A stretch of 47,210 nucleotides of DNA from an uncultured Rubrobacteraceae bacterium (GCA_902806075.1 CADCVG010000018.1:1-47210), one strand, 5' to 3'; counted from the stretch's first letter, positions 15,488 to 24,645 are shown. The notes: generated from the sequence alone by a model not told the origin. Translations and numbers: made by a program.

Positions 15488-15942
15488 CCGCTGCTAAAGT
15501 GACGGGACCAGGCGGCGCGGTCCTGACGAGCTTCGATAGCAGCTTTGAAGCATTCGTTTAGAGGCTTTTCGGAGTCTTCGGCTGACTCTTCCAGAACCTC
15601 GTTTAATTCGAGGACGTAGTCTCTGGTGTTGATGTCGCTCAAGAAAGCTCCCGCGGAGGCGAGGTCCATACCTTCACGTTCGGCGAACTCCCGTATGACG
15701 GCGTTCATCAGGGCCATGAGGAAGCGCTGGAAGTCCTTCTCTTCGTTGCTCTCGGGGGGATTCTCGCTCATCCGCTCGTCGAACTGCCGACCGAAGATCA
15801 GGGCCGCCGCGACGATGCGCCGCCTGTCCTCCGGCGTCTTGCCCGGCCCCCACGCCCGGGTCACGGTCTCCTCGTCGAGCCTCTGTAGATAGGCGAGGGC
15901 CGGGTCCGTCTCGTGCCTGTTTCGTAACTCTCCGTCACTCAC
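15484..15942 (-). CDS. Conserved hypothetical helical protein
   Basis: 152 residues from GTG 15942 (MSDGELRNRHETDPALAYLQRLDEE). The sequence is acidic and mostly helical with no membrane segments or metal motifs, so it is probably cytosolic. A GGGAGGG lies more than a dozen bases upstream, further than ideal. Domain content is not recognised. It is convergent with the small membrane protein gene. The 15943-16330 gap that follows contains only a 7-bp AGCCTGG/CCAGGCT hairpin and short unsupported ORFs. Confidence 0.6.
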   Translation of the reverse strand: MSDGELRNRHETDPALAYLQRLDEETVTRAWGPGKTPEDRRRIVAAALIFGRQFDERMSENPPESNEEKDFQRFLMALMNAVIREFAEREGMDLASAGAFLSDINTRDYVLELNEVLEESAEDSEKPLNECFKAAIEARQDRAAWSRHFSSG

Positions 15943-16330
15943 AAAAAGATCGTACCATCCCTCCCACTACAGGGCGTCGCTAAAGGTATCGCGCCTTGTA
16001 TCCTGAAGGAGTGTGCAAGGGGCGCGCTTTCCGGTAGGGCTCTCCGGCGCGGTTAGAGGTACCGTGGGGCGGAGGGGCTGTGGTAGCTATAGTGGGGACT
16101 GTGACTGCTTTCCTCGCGTGCCGCTTTCCGGGTGGCGTCCGGGCGGTGCGAGTGCGGGGAGGTGCTCAGGTGGGGCTACCAACCCTCGAGACCGCTCCCC
16201 GCCGGCGAAGCCTGGCTCCCGCTCCAGGCTGCCACGACCGATGTACCTCCGGCGTAGACCCCTTCACCTCTTGGTGTATCGCCGGGGTGTATAACCGTTA
16301 CAGACGATGGCGAGAAGAGGAGCACTGGGT

Positions 16331-17332
16331 ATGGACGTGGCGATGTGGGGCAGGGCGCTCAGGTTGATACCGCGCCCCACCAAGGAGGAGTGGCGCGGGC
16401 TGGACTTCGTCTCGCGCTGGCTCATCGCGACCCGCGCCGCGGTACTGATCATCACCCTGATCTCCTCCGGCATAGCCGGCCTGCTCTCCGCTAAAGAGGG
16501 CAGGTTCGACCTTCTCCTCTGGTCCCTCGTCACGCTCGGCCTCCTCGCGGCCCACGCGACCAACAACTTGCTCAACGACCTGACGGACCACTTCAAGGGT
16601 GCGGACTCCGGTGACTCGTTCCGTACACAGTACGGCGTACAGCCCGTGGAGGCGGGGCTTATGACGGTGCGCGACGTGCTCCTCTACGCCGCCGGTACGG
16701 GCCTCGTGGCGCTCGCGGCCGGGGCGTACCTCGTCTACCTGCGCGGGCTGCCAGTGCTCGTCCTGCTCGGGCTCGGGGCGTTCTTCGTGCTCTTCTACAC
16801 CTGGCCTTTGAAGTATGTGGGTCTCGGGGAGCTCGCGGTCCTCGTAGTGTGGGGACCGCTCATGATCGGGGGCGGCTACTACACCATCGCTGGAGAATGG
16901 AGCTGGCAGGTCGTGCTCGCGGGACTGCCATACGCTTTGGGGACCACCGCCATTATCTTCGGCAAGCACATAGACAAGCTCGACGCCGACAAGAGTAAGG
17001 GCATCCGCACCCTGCCCGTGCTGCTGGGGGAGCGTCCCTCCCGCTACACCGTCCTCGGCATGATGGTCCTCCAATATCTCCTCGTCCTCTATCTCGTCCT
17101 CATTGGTTTCTTCACCCCGTTGATGCTCGTCGTGCTCCTCTCGCTCTACGGGTTCTTCAAGCTCATCGTCCCGGCATACAAGAGCTCCAGGCCCGCGACG
17201 ATGCCACGAGAGTACCGCGCCGACGTGTGGCCCCTGTGGTACGTCGCCTTCGCCTTCCTCCACAACCGCCGCTTCGGTACTCTCTTCGCGCTGGGCCTCC
17301 TGGCAGAGGTCGTTGTGAAGCTAACCGGCTAG
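16331..17332 (+). CDS. UbiA-family prenyltransferase, MenA-like
   Basis: 333 residues from ATG 16331 (AGAGGAG nine bases upstream; the 16307 ATG is eight codons earlier without one). About eight to nine membrane helices. The first Asp-rich site is NNLLNDLTDHFKGADSGDS (N-x-x-x-D-x-x-D), and the second is the conserved cytosolic segment FGKHIDKLDADKSKGIRTLPVLLGE. MenA-type enzymes attach a polyprenyl chain to 1,4-dihydroxy-2-naphthoate in menaquinone synthesis, but UbiA members have many aromatic acceptors and the men genes are not adjacent, so the acceptor is uncertain. Followed 23 bp later by the CYTH gene. Confidence 0.85.
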   Translation: MDVAMWGRALRLIPRPTKEEWRGLDFVSRWLIATRAAVLIITLISSGIAGLLSAKEGRFDLLLWSLVTLGLLAAHATNNLLNDLTDHFKGADSGDSFRTQYGVQPVEAGLMTVRDVLLYAAGTGLVALAAGAYLVYLRGLPVLVLLGLGAFFVLFYTWPLKYVGLGELAVLVVWGPLMIGGGYYTIAGEWSWQVVLAGLPYALGTTAIIFGKHIDKLDADKSKGIRTLPVLLGERPSRYTVLGMMVLQYLLVLYLVLIGFFTPLMLVVLLSLYGFFKLIVPAYKSSRPATMPREYRADVWPLWYVAFAFLHNRRFGTLFALGLLAEVVVKLTG

Positions 17333-17355
17333 AGCCGCGACACTAGGGAGGCAAC

Positions 17356-17964
17356 GTGCGGAACCTGGAGCTGAAGGTGCGCTGCTCCGACAGCGCAAAC
17401 CTCGACGCGCTGGCGAAGCAGGCGCTGGCCGGCGTTGCGGTCTACGTCCAGACTATGTGGCAGCGCGATACTTACTTCGTGGTACCGTGTGACCGCCTGA
17501 AGCTGCGCGAGTGGTGGCGTCAGGAAGATGGGGGAGACGGCAGCGAGGCCGGATCTTACGAGCACGGCGAGGCTGGGGCGGCTTTGATCTTCTACGCACG
17601 CCCCGACCATTCCGGCCCGCGGTTTAGCGACTACCGGATCGCCCCAATAGATGATCCCCAAGCCCTCATCCCGGTGCTGGCCGAAGCTTTAGGCGTGAGG
17701 GTCGTGGTCGAGAAGCGGCGCGTCCTCTACCGCTACGGCGATACCCGGATACACCTGGACCTCGTGACGGGCCTCGGTGCGTTCGTCGAGCTCGAAACGG
17801 TGCTGCCGAGCGGCGAACAAGCCGCCGCCAGACGCGCAGCGAGCGAGCCCACCGTGATTGCTGAACACCGGACGGTTATCGAGTTGTTGGGGCTAGACAG
17901 CCTTCCGGCCGTAGCGGGCTCCTACTGCGACCTGCTCGCGCAGAAGGGGAGCCCGGAGCGGTAG
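17356..17964 (+). CDS. CYTH-domain (class IV adenylate cyclase/thiamine triphosphatase-like) protein
   Basis: 202 residues from GTG with GGGAGG upstream. It begins MRNLELKVRC, a variant of the E-x-E-x-K signature (E-L-K-V-R), then QRDTYFVV, LKLREW, FYARPDHSGPRFSDYRI, VVVEKRRVLYRYGDTRIHLDLVTGLGAFVELETVL. This is the usual order of tunnel-fold residues that bind the triphosphate and divalent metals. The enzyme could cleave inorganic or nucleoside triphosphates or cyclise ATP. It is probably co-transcribed with the prenyltransferase. Confidence 0.82.
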   Translation: MRNLELKVRCSDSANLDALAKQALAGVAVYVQTMWQRDTYFVVPCDRLKLREWWRQEDGGDGSEAGSYEHGEAGAALIFYARPDHSGPRFSDYRIAPIDDPQALIPVLAEALGVRVVVEKRRVLYRYGDTRIHLDLVTGLGAFVELETVLPSGEQAAARRAASEPTVIAEHRTVIELLGLDSLPAVAGSYCDLLAQKGSPER

Positions 17965-17971
17965 CCGCCGG

Positions 17972-19141
17972 CTAGTACCTCAACAGCCCGGCGAGTCCCT
18001 CGAACTCCTCACGCAGGACGGCGGAGGCGTCCTCGCGGTCGTGCTCCCTCTCGACGTCCTCGTTTGGTGTCTCGCCAAAGTCGTCGCGGGAGCGCACATA
18101 CTCCAGGCGGGCGCCCCGGGCGGTGGCCAGGTCTATGAGGACGTCCATGAGGGGTCGCACCCTCGTCTCCTGGCGGCAGAAGGGGCATTCCTTCTGGCTC
18201 ATGTCCGTGATGGCCAGCTCGTCGTTGTCGCACCACCGGGTCTCGCCTTGCAGGTCGTAGAGGGCGACGACGTGGTAGACCCGTCCCTCCTGGAGGGCCT
18301 CGATCGTGTCCTTGACGCCGCGCACCCCGTTCTCGCGGGCCTTTGCAATGAGGTCGTCCTCGCGTTCCCTCTCGGCCTGCTGCTGGATGGCCTCGAACTG
18401 TTGCGCGATCTCGGCCTCCGGCGCGTTGGCGGAGACGGATTCCTCGGCGACCACCTTCTCCTGTATCTCCTGCGGGAGCGTCTCCCGGAAGTCCGAGGTC
18501 CTCTCCTTTGGGCCGGCGATTATGAGGTTCTTGACGTTGTCCTGAAAGACTAGCTTCCGCGTGAGCTCGCCAGCGTCCTTATAGAATTTGTGTATGTTTG
18601 CCTCGGTTCGGCGGCTGAGGTCTTCCTGGTCCATCCCACTCCTCGGGCCCGGGCTCCCCGGCGAGACATCCACCTCCCGGAAGTATCCGCTGCTCGCCCC
18701 GCCGCTGCCCTCGGAAGGATCTCCCATGGGCGCCGAGACGAAGAAGCGGAACTCCTCCGCGTCCACGAGCGCTACCCCGTAGGACTCGTGCTCATCCAGC
18801 GCCAGAACGAGCGGCGCGAGGTACGGCTCCCCGAAGCGGTACGCCTCCGGTAGGTCCAACTGTAGGTCGTACCGCTCGAAGAGCCCGTCCTCTGCCACGA
18901 AAAAGACCACGGTACGCGCGTGCTGGCGCACCTCGCCCTCGACAGACTCCCGGACCTGCTGGTCCAACTCCTCCGGCAGGTCCTCTATCTCCCTCAGGGC
19001 GTCCTTCAGGCGCACCTTGTACGCCTGGCCCTGGTTCTCCGGGTAGTGCGCGTTCACGCTCAGATACACCGAGAGCACCGGTCCCGGACGCCCTTCGAGG
19101 CGTTCCTTGAGCCTCTTTATGTCTTCAGACTGCGCCGCCAT
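17972..19141 (-). CDS. baeRF-type peptide-chain-release-factor-1-like protein
   Basis: 389 residues. It has the VLRF1/eRF1-like layout: an N-terminal domain (SVYLSVNAHYPENQGQAYKVRLKDAL...), then a central region with YGVALVDAEEFRFF and KFYKDAGELTRKLVFQDNVKNLIIAGPKE, and a C-terminal domain with ETRWCDNDELAITDMSQKECPFCRQETRVRPLMDVLIDLA, a zinc-binding C-P-F-C pair. Such proteins resemble eRF1 domains 2-3 and may rescue stalled ribosomes. AGAGGTGGAGC precedes the ATG. It converges with the CYTH gene (8-bp gap). Confidence 0.8.
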   Translation of the reverse strand: MAAQSEDIKRLKERLEGRPGPVLSVYLSVNAHYPENQGQAYKVRLKDALREIEDLPEELDQQVRESVEGEVRQHARTVVFFVAEDGLFERYDLQLDLPEAYRFGEPYLAPLVLALDEHESYGVALVDAEEFRFFVSAPMGDPSEGSGGASSGYFREVDVSPGSPGPRSGMDQEDLSRRTEANIHKFYKDAGELTRKLVFQDNVKNLIIAGPKERTSDFRETLPQEIQEKVVAEESVSANAPEAEIAQQFEAIQQQAEREREDDLIAKARENGVRGVKDTIEALQEGRVYHVVALYDLQGETRWCDNDELAITDMSQKECPFCRQETRVRPLMDVLIDLATARGARLEYVRSRDDFGETPNEDVEREHDREDASAVLREEFEGLAGLLRY

Positions 19142-19568
19142 GCTCCACCTCTCTGGTCTATAACACTAGTCTTGCAAACATCTCTCGAACAATGTTGCCC
19201 GAAAGAGCATCGATCTAATATACCAGCCGGTACAGCAAAATCAGGATGTTGCTAGAGAGAGCCCGGCGACGAACGACAGTACGGGCCGGGCACGGATCGC
19301 ACCAGGATAAGGTCGCGTCTTCGACGAGGCAGCCGAAACTGTTCCACCATGACCCCAGCGGTCTCGACTTCGAAGATGATACGAACGACTACGAGCCGGT
19401 AAGTAAGTACCGCCGCGCCTCGAAGCAGTCTACGCAGAGTTCGTCGGATGGTTCTGGGCTGGCATGGTGAGCCCAAGCCGAAGTACAGGACGCTAACCGC
19501 CTAGACCTGTTCAGCATGGCGGCACGCTCATCCGCTGCCCCCGCCCGATAAGCGGTAAACTCCCTTAG
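19142..19568 (+). other. Non-coding gap without a recognised gene
   Basis: A 427-bp stretch between divergent genes. A possible promoter (TTGCCC, 18 bp, TATACC near 19192-19221) reads rightward. Short ORFs here have no ribosome site or recognisable motifs. I see no repeats or RNA structure. Confidence 0.3.
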
Positions 19569-20468
19569 ATGCGTGTCTTGATCTCCGGCTGCGGCTACGT
19601 CGGCTCGGCCCTCGGCCTCCTCCTCGCCTCCGAAGGCCACACCGTCTTCGGCCTGCGCCGCGACACCTCCGCTCTCCCACCCGGGATCCATCCTATAAAC
19701 GCCGACCTCTCCGCGCCCCTGCCACCCGGCGTCCTGCCCGAAGACCTCGACGCCGTCGTCCACACAGTCTCCCCCGGAGGCTCCACCGACGAGTCTTACA
19801 AGACTGCCTACGTGGACGGCCCGCGCAACCTCCTCTCGGCTCTGGCACCCCGAAACGCTCTCCGGCGCTTCGTCCTAGTCTCCAGCACCGGCGTCTATGG
19901 CCAGAGAAACGGCGAGTGGGTGGACGAAGACTCCCCAACCGGGTCCGTAAGCGCGAGCGGCCTTCGCCTCCTCGAAGGGGAACGCCTCGTCCTGGGCGGC
20001 GCCGTCCCCGCCGTCGTGCTGAGGCTCGGCGGCATCTACGGCCCCGGCAGGAGCGGCATGATCAAACGGGCGTTCCACGAACCGCCCCGCGACGAAGACC
20101 CGCCCCGCTACACCAACCGTATCCACCGCGACGACTGCGCCGGCGCGCTACGGCACCTCCTGCTCCTGCAAGACCCCGACCCCATCTACCTCGGTGTGGA
20201 CCACGAGCCCGCCACCCGCCGCACCATCGCCGGATGGCTCGCCTCGCAACCCGGCGGCCCCCTCCTGGAGGCTGTATCTCCCTCACCACCCGCCGTACGA
20301 GTGGATGCCAACGAGACCCCCCGCGGCGCTTCGCGCGCTCGCACCAACAAACGCTGCTCCAACGCCCGGCTCGTCGCCTCCGGTTACCGCTTCCGCTATC
20401 CCACCTTCCGCGAAGGCTTCACGGCGCTCCTGCACCAGACGAAAGACGGCGATAGCACGAGCAAATAG
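19569..20468 (+). CDS. NAD(P)-dependent epimerase/dehydratase-like SDR protein
   Basis: 299 residues starting MRVLISGCGYVGSALGLLLASEGHTVFGLRR, a G-x-G-x-x-G Rossmann fold. VLVSSTGVYGQRNGEWVDE carries the catalytic-region S-S-T and Y, but the usual YxxxK is replaced by the SASGLRLLEGER region, so it resembles the YeeZ-like atypical SDRs more than true epimerases. VLRLGGIYGPGRSGM, then YTNRIHRDDCAGALRHLL are standard extended-SDR segments. The substrate is unknown. The gene is followed by a DUF4396 relic. Confidence 0.82.
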   Translation: MRVLISGCGYVGSALGLLLASEGHTVFGLRRDTSALPPGIHPINADLSAPLPPGVLPEDLDAVVHTVSPGGSTDESYKTAYVDGPRNLLSALAPRNALRRFVLVSSTGVYGQRNGEWVDEDSPTGSVSASGLRLLEGERLVLGGAVPAVVLRLGGIYGPGRSGMIKRAFHEPPRDEDPPRYTNRIHRDDCAGALRHLLLLQDPDPIYLGVDHEPATRRTIAGWLASQPGGPLLEAVSPSPPAVRVDANETPRGASRARTNKRCSNARLVASGYRFRYPTFREGFTALLHQTKDGDSTSK

Positions 20469-20489
20469 GGATGCGGGGCCTTTGAACCT

Positions 20490-20615
20490 CCTCTTCTGGG
20501 GCAGCATAATAGTGTTTGGTCCTGGCGATAGCGTTCGTCGCCGCCTTCCAGGTCAACCGCTACCTCCTCGCGCGGGGCACGCTGTCGTCCATGAGCACCC
20601 AAGGGACCGGAGCTT
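20490..20615 (+). pseudogene. DUF4396 C-terminal relic
   Basis: Fragments in successive frames read LLFWGSIIV, then VLAIAFVAAFQVNRYLLARG, then RAGHAVVHEHPRDR, the order expected for the end of a DUF4396 membrane protein (final helix with a P/Q-V-N-R-x-L sequence, then a His-rich tail). The rest of the gene is missing. Frame changes occur near 20518 and 20575. Confidence 0.45.
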
Positions 20616-20617
20616 TT

Positions 20618-21286
20618 TCAGGACTCTGGCCCCGCTCGGTGCCCGGCTTCTTCGAGTAGGCGTATGACCTCTTCGTCAGGAACCTGTTCGAAGCTCTCGT
20701 ACCAGAGGCCGATAGCTTTGAGGTCGGTCGGGGCGATCAGACAGAGCAGGTCGTCTGCCTCCGGGCGGATCAGGGCGGCGGTCTGCGGCGCGCAGACGGG
20801 GACGGCCAAGACGAGCCTCTCCGGCTCCATGCGGCGCAGAGTACGAAGCGCCGCACGGGCCGTCACGCCGGTGGCGAGACCGTCGTCTACGAGGATCGCT
20901 GTCCGCCCTTCCAGGTCGGGGTAGGGCCGGTCTCCGCGGAAGAGCCGCAGACGCCGCTCGACCTCGGCCGACTCCCGTTCGGTGACCCATTCCAGGTAGT
21001 CCTCCGGGATGCCGAGAACCCTTACGGCGTGCTCGTTGAGCACACGCACGTCGCCGGGGGCCACGGCGCCGATGCCGAATTCCGGTTGATCCGGGGCGCC
21101 GAGCTTCCTGGAGACGACGACCTCGAGCGGCGCTCCCAGAGAGCGCGCAACCTCCGCCCCCACAGGGACCCCGCCCCGCGGCAGGGCGAACACCACGGGG
21201 CGCTCGTCCTTGTAGGGCGCCAGCCTCTCGGCCAGCCGCCTCCCGGCGTCACCGCGATCCACGAAAGGCGCGTCCGGTATACCCAT
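20618..21286 (-). CDS. Phosphoribosyltransferase-family protein
   Basis: 222 residues from ATG 21286 (GAGAGG seven bases upstream; the track start is nine codons earlier). FALPRGGVPVGAEVARSLGAPLEVVVSRKLGAP is the N-terminal block and AILVDDGLATGVTARAALRTLRR is the PRPP-binding loop (V-D-D-G-x-x-T-G). This subgroup is commonly annotated only as phosphoribosyltransferase and often lies near stress or poly-hydroxyalkanoate genes; the base substrate is unknown. It is divergent from the thioesterase gene. Confidence 0.85.
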   Translation of the reverse strand: MGIPDAPFVDRGDAGRRLAERLAPYKDERPVVFALPRGGVPVGAEVARSLGAPLEVVVSRKLGAPDQPEFGIGAVAPGDVRVLNEHAVRVLGIPEDYLEWVTERESAEVERRLRLFRGDRPYPDLEGRTAILVDDGLATGVTARAALRTLRRMEPERLVLAVPVCAPQTAALIRPEADDLLCLIAPTDLKAIGLWYESFEQVPDEEVIRLLEEAGHRAGPES

Positions 21287-21389
21287 GCCAGATCCTCTCC
21301 TCTCTCCCACCATCCATTATCCAACACTACCCCCGGTCGCTGCATGGCCTCGGGTTTGACGCCGCTCTACGAGGGTAAAGCTCTGCCTT

Positions 21390-21767
21390 ATGAGTGAAGA
21401 CGCGGGGTTCCGGGAGTATGTTGGTACCGAGTTATCTGGTACGGAGGAAGGGCGCGCCATCGTGAGCTTGCAGGTCGAGGATCACCACCTCAACCCCAGC
21501 GGCACCGCTCACGGAGGAGCTGTCTACACCCTGGTGGACGTCTCGATGGCCGAGGCCATAAAGACGACCGCCGGGGAGGACGAGAGCGCCGTTACCATCG
21601 AGATCAAGATAAACTACCTGGAGCCCGGCAAGCCGGGGACGCTCATCTCGACCGCTCGTGTACGCAAGGGCGGTGGGCGGATAACCATTACCGAGGCGGA
21701 GGTTACCCAGGAGGAGAGCGGCGAGGTCGTGGCGCTCGCCACCGGCACCTACACCCTCATCGGTTGA
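21390..21767 (+). CDS. PaaI-family hotdog thioesterase
   Basis: 125 residues. The hotdog signature is VEDHHLNPSGTAHGGAVYTLVDVSMAEAIKTT, with the catalytic-region H-G-G and the following Asp. It then has strands ITIEIKINYLEPGKPGTLISTARVRKGGGRITITEAEV. Such enzymes hydrolyse acyl- or hydroxyphenylacetyl-CoA thioesters in the cytosol. There is no strong ribosome site before ATG 21390. Confidence 0.87.
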   Translation: MSEDAGFREYVGTELSGTEEGRAIVSLQVEDHHLNPSGTAHGGAVYTLVDVSMAEAIKTTAGEDESAVTIEIKINYLEPGKPGTLISTARVRKGGGRITITEAEVTQEESGEVVALATGTYTLIG

Positions 21768-21813
21768 GCCAGCTCTCCATCGCTCGTAACCCTCAAACCG
21801 CGGAGGCCCGCTT

Positions 21814-22068
21814 CTACGACGGGTACACCTTCTCGTAGTGTCTCTCGAAACCTTCCCTGGGGAAGACGCCGCCCGGAGCGGGATGCTCGCCCTCCGAAGT
21901 GGGCACGCTGCGTAGCTCGTAGTCTCCCTCTTCGTTACGGCGGGCCCAGTAGAGGCCGCGCCAGCTCTTCGTCTTTATCTGAGCGGCGTTCTTGTGCCGG
22001 TAGAGCTCGTAGCCTCCCTCCGGCGGGGTGAGGTCGAGGTCTTCCAGGTCGTCGTGCGGGATGCCCAT
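21814..22068 (-). CDS. Small conserved hypothetical protein
   Basis: 84 residues starting MGIPHDDLEDLDLTPPEGGYELYRHKNAAQIKTKSWRGLYWARRNEEGDYELRSVPTSEGEHPAPGGVFPREGFERHYEKVYPS. It is charged, aromatic-rich and soluble, with no signal peptide or metal motif. GAAAGGAG precedes the ATG. It lies 31 bp downstream in sequence from the EamA transporter gene on the same strand, so it could be the last gene of that transcript. Function is unknown. Confidence 0.65.
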   Translation of the reverse strand: MGIPHDDLEDLDLTPPEGGYELYRHKNAAQIKTKSWRGLYWARRNEEGDYELRSVPTSEGEHPAPGGVFPREGFERHYEKVYPS

Positions 22069-22099
22069 GTGCTGGCTCCTTTCGGGTTCGGCCTCCGGG

Positions 22100-22984
22100 T
22101 CACCGGCGTCGTGCCAGGTAGACGCCGAGGAGGATGACGGCGCCCCCGATAAGCTGGTCGGGTCCGAGATCCTCGCTGAAGAAGACTATGCCTGAAGCGA
22201 CGCCGGTGAGGGTGATGAGGTACTGGTAGACGAGCACGCGGTTTGCTCCTATGCGCGAGATGCCGCGCTGCCAGGCGGCGAAGGCGAAGGCGGTGGCGAA
22301 GACGGCCGCGTAGCCTATGGCGGCCCAGACCCCGAGACCGAGGCTCCCCCAGGCCACGCCCGGGAGGAACGGGGAGGAGAGGATCAGGGTGACCGGGGCC
22401 GCGAAGAGCGTTGGGTAGGTAGCCACCGCGAGCGGCGAGTAACGTTCGAGCATGGACATGGAGAAGACCGTGTACACCCCGACGAATACGGCGGCGAGCA
22501 GGATCAGGAAATCACCCAAGAGGCTCGTATCTCCGGCCCCCAACCCCTCGCGCATTACGATACCGACCCCTAGCAGGGAGAGCCCCACCCCTAAAACGCC
22601 CCCGGAGCTTGGACGCTCCAGTCCGAACACGTAACCGAGGAGCATCCCCCAGATAGGAGCGGTAGCGAAGATCAAACCGGTGTTCGAGGCGCTCGTCATG
22701 CTCACCCCGAACGTGAAGGAAGTCTGTGCCGCGACCACCCCGAAGCACCCGAGACCGAGCATGGGGAGGAAGTCCGCGCGCTTTAGCCTGCTCGCGGGTT
22801 CGAGGAGGCGGAGGACTCCGAGGAGCAGGAGGCCGCCGAGGGCGAACCGGAACGTCACGAGCAGGGGGGGCGGAACGAAATCGGCGGCGTACTTGGTCGC
22901 CGCGTAGTTCAGGCCCCAGAAGACGGCGGCCAGGATCAGGGAGACCTCCGCCAGCACGGCCGCTCTGCCCTTCTCGTCGCTCAC
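22100..22984 (-). CDS. EamA/DMT-superfamily transporter
   Basis: 294 residues with ten predicted membrane helices in two EamA repeats. The first begins LAEVSLILAAVFWGLNYAATKYAADFVPPPLLVTFRFALGGLLLL, with the typical W-G-x-N-Y and R-F-x-x-G. The second is LLGDFLILLAAVFVGVYTVFSMSMLERYSPL. It exports small metabolites or amino acids across the cytoplasmic membrane; the substrate is unknown. The gene is followed upstream by the F420 oxidoreductase on the same strand. Confidence 0.87.
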   Translation of the reverse strand: MSDEKGRAAVLAEVSLILAAVFWGLNYAATKYAADFVPPPLLVTFRFALGGLLLLGVLRLLEPASRLKRADFLPMLGLGCFGVVAAQTSFTFGVSMTSASNTGLIFATAPIWGMLLGYVFGLERPSSGGVLGVGLSLLGVGIVMREGLGAGDTSLLGDFLILLAAVFVGVYTVFSMSMLERYSPLAVATYPTLFAAPVTLILSSPFLPGVAWGSLGLGVWAAIGYAAVFATAFAFAAWQRGISRIGANRVLVYQYLITLTGVASGIVFFSEDLGPDQLIGGAVILLGVYLARRR

Positions 22985-23017
22985 CCCCCGATTCTACGCC
23001 CGCAACGCGGCGGACGC

Positions 23018-23983
23018 TCAGGAGAAGTTGGGGATTACTTCCTTGGCGAACTTCTCGATGGGGGCGGGGTCATAGGCGACGCGGGGCATGTAGACGATGA
23101 AGTAGTTCACGCCGGCGTCGACCAGCGGCTGGAGCCGCTCGGAGAGCTGCTCGGCCGTCCCGACCATGAACTCGCGGCTGTACTCCTCGTAGCTCTTGGA
23201 GCCGCGGGCCTCTTTCGTCACGGCCTCGGGGTCCTCGCCCTCCTCCAGGAGGTAGACGTTGATAGAGGTGGAGCGTGTGATCTCCTCGTAGTCCCGCCCG
23301 ATGTCGTCGCAGTGCCCCTTCAAGACACCGAACTTGTGCTTGAGCCTCTCGACGCCGCCGCCGACGTTGCAGGCGTCACCGTACTTCGCGACGAGCTTCA
23401 GGGTGACCTTCTCGCCACTACCCCCGATCCAGAACGAGGGATGCGGATCTCTCACACCCTTCGGCTCGTTGATCGGTTTGTCCACCTTGTAGTACTCGCC
23501 GTCAAAGACGACCTCGTCCTCGGTCCACATGCGGTGGATGATCTCGCACGCCTCCCTGAAGGCGCGCATCCGGTCCCGAAGCTCGGGGAAGCCGTAGCCG
23601 TAGGCCCTCCACTCGTGCTCGTACCAGCCCGCGCCGAGCCCGAAGAGCAGACGCCCATTGCTCATCACATCCACGGTCGAGGCGACCTTGGCGAGCAGCG
23701 CCGGGTTACGATACCCATTGCAGGTGACCATCTGCCCGATCTTGATGCTGGAGGTGTCGCGGCTCAGGCCCGCGGTTGCGGTCCAGCACTCGAAGACGGT
23801 GTTCATCGTCGGTTCCGGGACGGTGTGGAAGTGGTCGTAGAGCCAGATCGAGTCGTACCCCCCCGACTCTTCGGCGACCTGCCCCACCCGGGTCATCGCC
23901 TCGTACTGTTCGACCGGGTCCTCTATCTCGACCAGGTCCATCCTCCAACCCTGCGGAACGAACACCCCGAACTTGGCCACCAC
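23018..23983 (-). CDS. LLM class F420-dependent oxidoreductase
   Basis: 321 residues, a full-length luciferase-like TIM barrel. Blocks: YDSIWLYDHFHTVPEP, FECWTATAGLSRDTSSIKIGQMVTCNGYRNPALLAKVASTVDVMSNGRLLFGLGAGWYEHEWRAYGYGFP and PSFWIGGSGEKVTLKLVAKYGDACNV. The VTCNGYRNPALLAK segment is characteristic of F420-binding members. It resembles the 8442-9218 enzyme (V-T-C-N-x-Y-R-N, G-G-x-G-E-K-V-T-L) and may be a paralogue. Substrate unknown. Confidence 0.9.
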   Translation of the reverse strand: MVAKFGVFVPQGWRMDLVEIEDPVEQYEAMTRVGQVAEESGGYDSIWLYDHFHTVPEPTMNTVFECWTATAGLSRDTSSIKIGQMVTCNGYRNPALLAKVASTVDVMSNGRLLFGLGAGWYEHEWRAYGYGFPELRDRMRAFREACEIIHRMWTEDEVVFDGEYYKVDKPINEPKGVRDPHPSFWIGGSGEKVTLKLVAKYGDACNVGGGVERLKHKFGVLKGHCDDIGRDYEEITRSTSINVYLLEEGEDPEAVTKEARGSKSYEEYSREFMVGTAEQLSERLQPLVDAGVNYFIVYMPRVAYDPAPIEKFAKEVIPNFS

Positions 23984-24050
23984 GCACTACCTCCTACTAG
24001 CTTCTCCCGTCGCTCCACATCATACCCCTGGCGCGGAACCTGCCACCGGG

Positions 24051-24578
24051 CTACCCTCTCGAGAGGGAGTTTCTGCCGTCGGCGTTGCGGGCGACGACAA
24101 AGAGGAGATCCGAGAGGCGGTTTACGGCCTTTAGAGCGCAGGGATGTTCTTCAGCGTATCCGGCGGCGACGAGGCTCCGCTCCGCGCGTCGCATCACCGA
24201 GCGGGCGACGTCGAGCAGCGCCCCCAGACGACTCTCCCCGGGGATGACGAACTCTTTGGGGATCTCCGTCCGGTCTCGCCACTCTTCGAGCGCCGCGTCC
24301 AGGTACTCGACGACGTCCTCGTTCACCGCGTTCTTCTCCTCGGGCATGGCGACGTCGCCCATGACGCGGTAGAGAAGTCTCTGCAGTCCGATCAGGAGCT
24401 CTGCTATGTCTCCCTCCGCCTCCGCGCGGGCGAGCCCTATAAACGAGCTCGCCTCGTCCACATCACCCAAAACAATGATGCGACCGTCGCTCTTTGACAT
24501 CCTTCCCGAGCCGAAGAGCGTCGTGGTACCGTCGTCGCCGCGGCGGGTCGAGACGGGCGGGTTCTTTCTGTCGGCCAT
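24051..24578 (-). CDS. Cob(I)yrinic acid a,c-diamide adenosyltransferase, PduO type
   Basis: 175 residues from ATG 24578, which has AAGGAGG seven bases upstream; the track start is 23 codons earlier. TTTLFGSGRMSKSDGRIIVLGDVDEASSFIGLARAEAE is the N-terminal ATP-binding signature, and RSVMRRAERSLVAAG...AVNRLSDLLFVVARNAD is the C-terminal one. PduO-type enzymes transfer adenosyl from ATP to cob(I)alamin, giving coenzyme B12. It is divergent from the AAA ATPase gene with about 65 bp between starts. Confidence 0.9.
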   Translation of the reverse strand: MADRKNPPVSTRRGDDGTTTLFGSGRMSKSDGRIIVLGDVDEASSFIGLARAEAEGDIAELLIGLQRLLYRVMGDVAMPEEKNAVNEDVVEYLDAALEEWRDRTEIPKEFVIPGESRLGALLDVARSVMRRAERSLVAAGYAEEHPCALKAVNRLSDLLFVVARNADGRNSLSRG

Positions 24579-24645
24579 TCGCCATCCTCCTTGCGCGGTC
24601 CGGTTCGCTCGCGCGGTGATAGAATCGTTTTTCGTGAGGGTCAGC

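Noticed and set aside
16013-16367. ORFs at 16013 and 16080 before the prenyltransferase
   Set aside because: Low-complexity and out of phase with any recognised gene; the ribosome site of the first is too close to its start.
16298-17263. 321-codon minus-strand ORF opposite the prenyltransferase
   Set aside because: Complement of a membrane protein gene; E/H/R-rich with no known motif.
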